Shown: one piece after another, positions 1 through 5,142 of the stretch
Numbering within the stretch: the stretch's first letter is position 1
How the letters are laid out: each line of letters starts with the position of its first letter
Assembly (NCBI GenBank): GCA_903960725.1
Contig: CAJCBY010000253.1
Coordinates: 1-5,142, forward strand
DNA length: 5,142 bases
Source: an uncultured Cytophagaceae bacterium
Lineage (GTDB): Bacteria > Bacteroidota > Bacteroidia > Cytophagales > Spirosomataceae
Direction of reading: 5' to 3'
Notes under the pieces: model-generated
Seen by the model: the letters and a program-made list of their open reading frames with translations, nothing else
Database searches by the model: none
Told to the model about the DNA's origin: nothing
Translations under genes and position numbers: made by a program

Positions 1-82
1 ATGCTGCAAAAAGAGGATACAAAACTGACATGTTGTCAGCCTAACTCGGAACTATTTTTTTGTCATCGATGTTAAAAACACT
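1..82. other. Window-edge region upstream of the anti-sigma gene; no gene identified
   Basis: Nothing here can be assigned with confidence. The plus frame starting at base 1 is open to a TAA at 73-75 and reads as 24 residues with CC and a final CHRC. This could be the tail of a gene that starts outside the window, or chance. A second plus frame holds a five-codon ATG...TGA at 69-86 whose TGA overlaps the ATG at 83 (ATGA), an arrangement typical of coupled genes, but that frame has a TAA at 42-44. A run of seven T lies at 55-61. Anti-sigma genes of this type usually follow an ECF sigma factor gene, so its end would be expected here, but no region 4 sequence is visible. The A-rich stretch at 73-80 is a plausible ribosome-loading region for the next gene. 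Confidence 0.4.
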
Positions 83-364
83 ATGAAGACGAATTGTTCC
101 CATCAATCCGATTGTATGAAGTTGATCCAACGCATCTTGGATAAAGAGGCGACAGCAGTCGAGGAGGCACGTTTTTTAGCGAATAAAGACCACTGTTTGC
201 CTTGCAGGGAGGGTCACGAATTAGAACTCGCACTTCGCAAAGCCTTAAAATCGAAATGTACGTCTAGCTGCCCATCTGGTTTATTAGATAGTATTCGTGC
301 AAAAATATCATCGATTCTACTCCTTATATTGCTCTTTATTCCCTTATTTTGTTGGTTCATATAA
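83..364 (+). CDS. Small anti-sigma factor-like protein with C-terminal membrane anchor
   Basis: This 93-residue protein resembles the short anti-sigma factors that in Bacteroidota bind and hold an ECF sigma factor. Seen in the sequence: C5 and C11 near the N-terminus, the helix LIQRILDKEAT (14-24), C38-L-P-C41, the ELELALRKAL helix (46-55), and a final LLDSIRAKI (67-75), all matching the family layout. The usual zinc motif is H-x3-C-x2-C; here the His position is N34, while a His sits next to the first Cys (H37), so zinc binding may be altered or use H37 or C11. Residues 76-93 are almost wholly hydrophobic and end at the stop codon, giving a tail-anchored protein with its regulatory part in the cytoplasm (inference). 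The ATG at 83 follows an A-rich stretch. It lies 12 bases before gmk and in the same frame. No sigma factor partner is visible. The family call is moderately sure; the target is unknown. Confidence 0.65.
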   Translation: MKTNCSHQSDCMKLIQRILDKEATAVEEARFLANKDHCLPCREGHELELALRKALKSKCTSSCPSGLLDSIRAKISSILLLILLFIPLFCWFI

Positions 365-367
365 CCA
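353..367 (+). other. Small hairpin over the stop codon of the anti-sigma gene
   Basis: TGGTT (353-357) and AACCA (363-367) can form a 5-bp stem with a 5-base loop that encloses the TAA stop at 362-364. A run of five T follows at 374-378 and merges into the TTG start of gmk. This could weakly pause transcription or shape translational coupling to gmk, but the stem is short and could be chance. Confidence 0.25.
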
Positions 368-376
368 TCGAAATTT

Positions 377-943
377 TTGGAAGGCAAACTCATTATATTT
401 TCAGCTCCATCCGGCTCCGGTAAAACCACCATCGTGAAAGAACTATTAGCGCGCAATGCTAATTTAGGCTTTTCGATTTCTGCTTGTACACGTGATAAGC
501 GTGGTCGCCATGAAGAGCACGGAAAGGATTATTATTTTTTGACGCCAGATGATTTTCGTGCAAAAATTTCCAACGACGAGTTTGTCGAATGGGAAGAAGT
601 GTATGCAGGAGCCTATTATGGGACCTTAAAGGCTGAAATCGAACGTATCTGGGCATCCGGGAAACATGTAATTTTTGATGTGGATGTGCGCGGAGGCTTA
701 GCTTTGAAGAAGTATTATGGAGATAGGGCGTTAGCCGTTTTTGTGAAAGTACCTACCCTAGAGATGTTAGAGGAACGTTTGCGTTCTCGCGGGACGGAAG
801 ATGAGGAGGCTTTATCTAAGCGTATTTTCAAGATGAAATTTGAGTGGTCTTTCCAAGATCAATTTGATGTTATTTTAGTGAATGATAAGTTAGACGAGGC
901 AGTGGCTGAAGCGCAAGCTTTATTCGATAAATTAACTAAATAA
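377..943 (+). CDS. gmk: Guanylate kinase (TTG start)
   Basis: This is the cytoplasmic enzyme that phosphorylates GMP (and dGMP) with ATP to give GDP, an essential step in guanine nucleotide supply. The 188-residue length is normal. Seen: P-loop [10 protein letters not shown] (9-18); GMP-binding segment S35, R39 and R42 in 'SACTRDKR', then YYF (52-54); FVEWEEV with E71; YYGT (80-83); the D-x-D strand at D101/D103; the lid region [16 protein letters not shown] (134-149); and the VND motif near the C-terminus. The start must be TTG at 377: the frame has a TAA at 362-364, no ATG or GTG lies between it and the P-loop, and the first in-frame Met is residue 130. There is no Shine-Dalgarno site, as is common in this phylum. 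The gene follows the anti-sigma gene by 12 bases and its TAA shares one base with the nadD ATG (TAATG), which suggests translational coupling. The identification is firm. Confidence 0.96.
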   Translation: MEGKLIIFSAPSGSGKTTIVKELLARNANLGFSISACTRDKRGRHEEHGKDYYFLTPDDFRAKISNDEFVEWEEVYAGAYYGTLKAEIERIWASGKHVIFDVDVRGGLALKKYYGDRALAVFVKVPTLEMLEERLRSRGTEDEEALSKRIFKMKFEWSFQDQFDVILVNDKLDEAVAEAQALFDKLTK

Positions 944-1515
944 TGAAAGTAGGCCTATTTTTTGGTTCTTTTAACCCCATTCATCAGGGTCATTTGATCA
1001 TTGCTCAGGCCGTATTGAATCAGACGGAGGTGGACCAAATTTGGTTCGTCGTTTCTCCTCAGAATCCCCACAAGAAGTCCAAAAGTCTTTTGCATGAGTT
1101 TGATCGTTTGGATCTAGTGGACCGCGCCATTGCAGATAATTTTGCTTTCAAATCTTCAGATATCGAGTTTCAGTTACCTCGTCCATCTTACACCATTGAT
1201 ACGTTAGTGCATTTAGCCGAGCGCCATCCTGAGAATGAATTCAAGTTGATTATAGGTGGGGATAATTTAGAGCAGTTCAAGAGCTGGAAAAATTACAACC
1301 AACTACTTGATTATTATGGTCTCTATGTCTATCCCCGTGGAGAAGAACCTGTCTCGGATTTATGGGCGCATAAGAACGTTCAGCGAATTGAGGCACCTGT
1401 TTTATACATTTCGGCAACCTATATCAGAGGCTGTATTCAGCAAGGTAAATCGATAAAATACCTAGTTCCTGATGAAGTGGAGGCGCTTATCTCTGTCAAA
1501 AAATTCTACCTTTAG
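943..1515 (+). CDS. nadD: Nicotinate-nucleotide adenylyltransferase
   Basis: This enzyme joins nicotinate mononucleotide and ATP to give deamido-NAD and pyrophosphate, the step before NAD synthetase in NAD production; it acts in the cytoplasm. The 190 residues fit the family. Seen: the nucleotidyltransferase signature GSFNPIHQGH (8-17) with both His residues, VSPQNPHKK (37-45), PSYTIDTL (81-88), IIGGDNLEQFKSW (103-115) and the second ATP-site motif ISATYIR (156-162). These together point to NadD rather than the related CoaD. The ATG at 943 overlaps the gmk TAA by one base, so translation is likely coupled. The gmk-nadD pairing is, as far as I recall, common in Bacteroidota. The TAG stop is in the stem of a small hairpin, and comEC starts 17 bases further on. 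Nothing is missing or truncated. Confidence 0.95.
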   Translation: MKVGLFFGSFNPIHQGHLIIAQAVLNQTEVDQIWFVVSPQNPHKKSKSLLHEFDRLDLVDRAIADNFAFKSSDIEFQLPRPSYTIDTLVHLAERHPENEFKLIIGGDNLEQFKSWKNYNQLLDYYGLYVYPRGEEPVSDLWAHKNVQRIEAPVLYISATYIRGCIQQGKSIKYLVPDEVEALISVKKFYL

Positions 1516-1529
1516 GCCTTTCCGCCTAA
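1512..1529 (+). other. Small hairpin between nadD and comEC
   Basis: TTAGGC (1512-1517) and GCCTAA (1524-1529) form a perfect 6-bp stem with a 6-base loop, CTTTCC. The nadD TAG (1513-1515) is inside the left arm, and the comEC ATG begins three bases after the right arm. There is no T-run after it, so it is not an intrinsic terminator. It could limit or couple comEC translation, or mark an RNA-processing point; this is inference from position only. Confidence 0.35.
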
Positions 1530-1532
1530 TCG

Positions 1533-3476
1533 ATGATCTCTTATTTTTCTCGTTTCCCTTTTGTCCGAATTCTGTTGTTTTGGATGCTAGGAATCTTGCT
1601 TTCTACGTATGAATGCTGGCCGCTACTGGGATGCATAGGATTTCTACTTCCCGGTAGAATTTTTAAAAGTGTCGGAATATCCAGCTTGATTGTTGTTTTT
1701 GCGATGATTTGGACGGTGCGGCTTCAACCTGTTGTGCCGGCGCGTCCGGCCGATGGTTTTGTTTTTCGGGTGGAAGGGCTGGTGGAAGCTAAACCTAAAT
1801 CTTGGTCCGTTTTAGCTAGATGTATGGGCCTGCGGGATTCCTCAAGTAACTGGTCTTCCTCGACTGGCTTGTTTCGGTTATATCTCGCGAAGCAATTGCC
1901 TAAACCCAGCGCTGGAGATGTCTATGGGGTAAGGCAGGCAGTTAAGTCGTTCCCGAAACCACTGTTCCCATTTGAGAAAGATTGGGGAGATTATTTCGCT
2001 CAAAAGGGCATTGGTGGATCTGCCTTTGTTTCGTTCGATCGAATTCGGATGATCGAAAAAGGAACAGATGAGGTGACTTTTTTCGAAAAGTCTCAGACTC
2101 ATTTTGTTCATTTACTAGAGCGTGCATTCGAACCGGGTCGAGATCGAGATGTGGCCGAGGCGATGTTGCTCGGGGTGAAGACTAAGATTGATTTCGAGAC
2201 ATTATCGGCCTATTCAGCTTTAGGTGCCATTCATATTTTATCCGTGTCGGGTCTTCACCTGGGGCTTTTGTATATGGGCCTTTCGTTGATTCTGGGTTTT
2301 TTGTTGAAGCTTAGACCAGCGGGGCCCTTACTATTTTTTGGATTAATGATGGCCTTGTTATGGTGCTACGCTGGAATCAGTGGTTTTTCTTTGCCGGTCA
2401 TGCGGTCGGCCTGGATGTTTTCGGTGATATTATTTGCCAAAACCTTTCTCCGAAGGCAAGAGAGCTTAAATACCTTGGCATTTAGCGCTTTTGTTCTCTT
2501 GTTTTTACATCCAGTCTCCTTATTTGATCCCGGTTTTCAGCTGTCCTATTTAGCAGTGTGGGGCTTGGTTGTTTTTCAACAACGCTGGGCGTCTCTTTTA
2601 CATTTTAGCGGTTGGCTTCGTTGGCCGCTGACCCAAATGTGGGAATTGACGTGTGTGGCATTAGCCGCGCAAGTATTCACCTGGCCATTGATTGTTTATT
2701 ATTTTCATCAATTGCCTCATCCGCTTTCGTTTTTTCTATTGAATCCTTTTTTAATCTTGTTCTCCTCCATTGCGCTCTTTCTAGGTTTTTTATTGTTGGC
2801 AATAGGCTCTTTTTTGCCCGATTTGGCCTTTCAGCCGCTAGGTTATCTTTTGAATATGAGTTTTAAATTATTGCATGGATTGATGTTTAGCTGGGTGGAG
2901 CGAGTTACCTCGGTGATGCCCTTTTTGCGGATTTCGGCACTTGAAATGTTTGTGTATTTTCTATCCATTGCTGTGGTTGTTTGGGCACCGCGGCGTTGGA
3001 AAAGGTGTGCGATTTTTGCGCTATTTTTTTGGCAATCGACGGAAAATGAACCCAAGGCTTATTTAAGTACGTTCAAAGGGGAGGCTGTTTGGGTAGAGCA
3101 TTCAGGTAAAAATGCTGTTGCCTCATTGCCTATGGATATGGATCCCGCGTGGATTCAAACGCATGTAAGTCCGATGTGGGCGAATGTGGGCGTGAAAGAT
3201 ACATTGACGCGAAGGTGGCCGTTAAAAGGTAATCTGCAATGGAATTACCTAGGTCAAGCCTACGCTTATGTGCGGGAACCTACAGAGGCTAGGGGGCAGC
3301 AACATTTAATTTTAGGTCAGGAATTGAAATTCCGAGAGCCTGTATGGCTAAAAAGCTGGAGAGGCGCGACTTGGTATTTCTTGAAAAAGCCTTCGCCCTA
3401 TTGGCTGAGTGAGCTGAAGCCTTACTTGCCCCAGAAATATTATTTTTTGGACGAACAACCTGCTATCCAATTATAA
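1533..3476 (+). CDS. comEC: ComEC/Rec2 family DNA-uptake channel protein, without metallo-beta-lactamase domain
   Basis: ComEC is the inner-membrane channel through which single-stranded DNA enters the cytoplasm during natural transformation. This 647-residue copy shows an N-terminal group of membrane segments (about 8-64), a soluble stretch at about 75-175 matching the OB-like DUF4131 region (with 'FEKDWGDYFAQKGIGG', 147-162), then the competence domain (about 200-490) with many membrane segments. Diagnostic motifs are AEAMLLGVKTKID (208-220), HILSVSGLHLG (234-244), GFSLPVMRSAWM (284-295) and FDPGFQLSYLAVWG (331-344). After the last membrane segment comes a soluble tail of about 145 residues, rich in Trp and Tyr, with no HxHxDH motif, so the nuclease-like C-terminal domain of Bacillus-type ComEC is absent or decayed beyond sight. 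I recall such shorter forms as usual in Bacteroidota. Arg codons are mixed, with many CGG, unlike typA. It is the last gene of the plus-strand set; whether the cell is competent cannot be read from here. Confidence 0.9.
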   Translation: MISYFSRFPFVRILLFWMLGILLSTYECWPLLGCIGFLLPGRIFKSVGISSLIVVFAMIWTVRLQPVVPARPADGFVFRVEGLVEAKPKSWSVLARCMGLRDSSSNWSSSTGLFRLYLAKQLPKPSAGDVYGVRQAVKSFPKPLFPFEKDWGDYFAQKGIGGSAFVSFDRIRMIEKGTDEVTFFEKSQTHFVHLLERAFEPGRDRDVAEAMLLGVKTKIDFETLSAYSALGAIHILSVSGLHLGLLYMGLSLILGFLLKLRPAGPLLFFGLMMALLWCYAGISGFSLPVMRSAWMFSVILFAKTFLRRQESLNTLAFSAFVLLFLHPVSLFDPGFQLSYLAVWGLVVFQQRWASLLHFSGWLRWPLTQMWELTCVALAAQVFTWPLIVYYFHQLPHPLSFFLLNPFLILFSSIALFLGFLLLAIGSFLPDLAFQPLGYLLNMSFKLLHGLMFSWVERVTSVMPFLRISALEMFVYFLSIAVVVWAPRRWKRCAIFALFFWQSTENEPKAYLSTFKGEAVWVEHSGKNAVASLPMDMDPAWIQTHVSPMWANVGVKDTLTRRWPLKGNLQWNYLGQAYAYVREPTEARGQQHLILGQELKFREPVWLKSWRGATWYFLKKPSPYWLSELKPYLPQKYYFLDEQPAIQL

Positions 3477-3505
3477 AAAAAAGGCTGCCGGTGAGGGCAG
3501 CCTTT
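3475..3505. terminator. Shared intrinsic terminator between convergent comEC and typA
   Basis: A perfect 10-bp stem, AAAGGCTGCC (3480-3489) with GGCAGCCTTT (3496-3505), has a 6-base loop (3490-3495). On the minus strand the GC-rich stem is followed by eight T (complement of the A-run 3475-3482), a classical strong terminator for typA, starting five bases after its stop. On the plus strand only three T follow (3503-3505), so termination of comEC here would be weaker. The A-run includes the last two bases of the comEC TAA stop, so the two genes use nearly all of the gap. Confidence 0.9.
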
Positions 3506-3510
3506 AAGAA

Positions 3511-5142
3511 TTAGCTTGGCTTCTTTTCGTTACGTTTACGCTCGTTCGGGTCTAACCAAATTTTACGCATACGCAATGACTTAGGAGTGATTTCCAAGTA
3601 TTCATCCTTTTGGATAAATTCCATACACTCTTCTAAGGAGAAGTTTAATTTAGGAGCAATTTTGGTATTCGAATCCGTACCTGAAGCACGCATATTCGTT
3701 AATTGCTTTGCAGCTTGAAGGTTCACTTCGATGTCGTTTTGGCGATTGTGCTCACCTACTACCATCCCAGTGTATACTTCTTCACCTGGATCGATGAAGA
3801 ACACCCCTCTATCTTGTAATTTATCAATCGCGTAAGGAATCGCAGGACCTGTGTTCATCGAGATCAATGATCCGTTGATACGGCCTGGAATCGCTCCTTT
3901 GAATGGTTCGTAAGCGATGAAACGGTGAGCCATAATCGCCTCTCCGAAAGTCGCCGTCAATACTTTAGAACGCAAACCAATCAAACCACGTGATGGAATG
4001 TTGAATTCTAAGTGCTGTAAATCTCCCTTAGGTTCCATAATCAACAACTCACCTTTACCTTGAGTCGCTAATTCGATTACTTTACCTGCTACCTCTGCTG
4101 GAACGTCTACTACCAATGATTCAACTGGCTCTAAACGCTCACCGTTTTCTCCTTCTTTGAAGATAACCTGAGGCTGACCTACTTGCAGCTCATAACCTTC
4201 ACGACGCATCGTTTCGATTAAGACTGACAAGTGAAGAATACCACGGCCGAATACTAAGAATTTATCTTCGCTTTCAGTCGTCAATACTTTCAAGGCTAAG
4301 TTTTTCTCCGTCTCTTTGAACAGACGATCACGGATGTGACGAGAGGTTACTAATTTACCTTCTTTTCCAAAGAATGGTGAATTATTAATCGTAAACAACA
4401 TGTTCATCGTAGGCTCATCAATCGCGATACGCGCTAATGCCTCTGGATTCTCTGCATCAGCAACCGTGTCGCCAATTTCGAAATCTTCGATACCTGTGAT
4501 CGCACAAATCTCGCCGCACTCTACTTTATCTACTTTTACTTTTCCTAGACCTTCAAATACTTGAAGTTCTTTGATACGCATTTTCTTCGTTGTGCCATCT
4601 GCCTTGCAAAGAGAAATTTGCATCCCTTCAGTCAAGGTTCCACGCTCTAAACGACCGATCGCGATACGACCTACGAATGAAGAGTAGTCTAATGAAGTGA
4701 TCTGCATTTGTGGTGTTCCTTCTTGAACCTTAGAAGCTGGAATGTGCTCAATGATCGCGTCTAACAAAGGAATGATGTTATCCGTTGGTTGTTTCCAATC
4801 CGTACTCATCCAACCTTGCTTAGATGAACCGTAGATACAAGGGAAGTCTAATTGATCTTCAGTTGCTTCTAAGTTAAACATCAAGTCAAATACACTTTCG
4901 TGTACTTCGTCTGGACGGCAGTTTTCTTTATCTACTTTATTCACAATTACGATAGGCTTCAAACCTAAAGCAATCGCTTTTGATAATACGAAACGTGTTT
5001 GAGGCATAGGGCCTTCGAATGCATCCACTAATAAGATAACACCATCTGCCATACGTAGAACGCGTTCTACTTCACCGCCAAAGTCGGCGTGACCAGGTGT
5101 ATCGATAATGTTGATTTTTACTCCATTGTAACGAACAGACAC
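3511..5142 (-). CDS. typA: Translational GTPase TypA/BipA, 5' end outside the window
   Basis: TypA/BipA is a ribosome-binding GTPase of the EF-G family, linked to ribosome assembly and to growth under stress or cold. The window holds the last 543 codons. The frame is open to the edge, where the last codon is GTG (Val, internal), so this is not the start. Compared with the Escherichia coli protein (about 607 residues), roughly 60 N-terminal residues with the P-loop and switch I are missing. Seen, numbered from the edge: G3 DTPGH (14-18), G4 NKVD (68-71), a G5-like GSSK (105-108), domain II beta-barrel (about 144-235), domain III with SPFFGKEGK (255-263) and GRGILHLSVLIE (299-310), a domain V-like part with IPSRGLIGLRS (382-392), and the TypA-specific C-terminal domain with GRINGSLISMN (420-430) and LTNMRASGTD (481-490). 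In GRGILHLS, Ile stands where Glu is usual. Arg is mostly CGT, which suggests high expression. It converges on comEC and ends at the shared terminator. Confidence 0.97.
   Translation of the reverse strand: MSVRYNGVKINIIDTPGHADFGGEVERVLRMADGVILLVDAFEGPMPQTRFVLSKAIALGLKPIVIVNKVDKENCRPDEVHESVFDLMFNLEATEDQLDFPCIYGSSKQGWMSTDWKQPTDNIIPLLDAIIEHIPASKVQEGTPQMQITSLDYSSFVGRIAIGRLERGTLTEGMQISLCKADGTTKKMRIKELQVFEGLGKVKVDKVECGEICAITGIEDFEIGDTVADAENPEALARIAIDEPTMNMLFTINNSPFFGKEGKLVTSRHIRDRLFKETEKNLALKVLTTESEDKFLVFGRGILHLSVLIETMRREGYELQVGQPQVIFKEGENGERLEPVESLVVDVPAEVAGKVIELATQGKGELLIMEPKGDLQHLEFNIPSRGLIGLRSKVLTATFGEAIMAHRFIAYEPFKGAIPGRINGSLISMNTGPAIPYAIDKLQDRGVFFIDPGEEVYTGMVVGEHNRQNDIEVNLQAAKQLTNMRASGTDSNTKIAPKLNFSLEECMEFIQKDEYLEITPKSLRMRKIWLDPNERKRNEKKPS

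Noticed and set aside
53..62. TATTTTTTTG as a Bacteroidota promoter -7 element (TAnnTTTG)
   Set aside because: The spacing between TA and TTTG is two bases too long and no matching TTTG-type -33 element is seen at a suitable distance.
290..364. Hydrophobic end of the anti-sigma protein as a frameshift artefact at the A5 run (300-304)
   Set aside because: Reading the alternative frame after the run gives no family-like sequence, and the seen frame ends cleanly just before gmk.
214..456. Open frame on the minus strand across the anti-sigma gene and the gmk start
   Set aside because: It lies antisense to two well-supported genes, its protein has no recognisable domain, and it is explained by the codon content of the opposite strand.
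459..656. Minus-strand open frame inside gmk
   Set aside because: It is short, fully antisense to the conserved gmk reading frame and has no motif.
1878..2127. Two overlapping minus-strand open frames within comEC
   Set aside because: They are short, overlap each other in different frames, are opposite a conserved coding region and show no domain.
2612..2866. Second plus-strand open frame within comEC, with hydrophobic content
   Set aside because: Its hydrophobicity comes from the T-rich membrane-segment codons of comEC read in another frame; the comEC frame carries the family motifs.
2843..3055. Minus-strand open frame in the 3' part of comEC
   Set aside because: It is a short antisense shadow without recognisable features.
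5140..5142. GTG at the right edge as a start codon for typA
   Set aside because: The frame stays open to the edge and the protein begins just before the G3 motif, so the codon is an internal Val and the P-loop part lies outside the window.

Overview
The window looks like a housekeeping stretch of a Bacteroidota chromosome, probably from the Cytophagales side of the phylum (low confidence on rank). The grounds are a short C..C anti-sigma protein of the type common in that phylum, a guanylate kinase with the '[14 protein letters not shown]' style, a ComEC without a metallo-beta-lactamase domain, A-rich stretches rather than Shine-Dalgarno sites before starts, and a TypA whose sequence fits Bacteroidota. 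These similarities are recalled from family knowledge; no search was run.

Layout: 1-82 is an edge region with no gene I can identify. From 83 to 3476 four genes run on the plus strand and are packed like an operon: a small anti-sigma factor-like protein with a C-terminal hydrophobic anchor (83-364), gmk (377-943, TTG start), nadD (943-1515, overlapping gmk by one base) and comEC (1533-3476). From the right edge, typA/bipA runs in on the minus strand (5142-3511) and converges on comEC. Its 5' end, about 60 codons with the P-loop, lies outside the window. A 10-bp GC-rich hairpin in the 34-base gap between the two stops (3475-3505) acts as a shared terminator, with its good U-tract on the typA side.

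Functionally, gmk (GMP to GDP) and nadD (NaMN to NaAD) supply nucleotides and cofactors, comEC is the inner-membrane channel for DNA uptake, and typA is a ribosome-associated translational GTPase. The anti-sigma-like gene is the only regulatory gene, and the sigma factor it would control is not in view.

I found no mobile element, CRISPR array, tRNA, rRNA or defence system, and no convincing new system. The points most worth a second look are the anti-sigma protein (zinc-site His replaced, membrane tail ending at the stop), the TTG-started gmk lying in the same frame as that gene with a single stop codon between them, and two small hairpins placed on stop codons within the operon.
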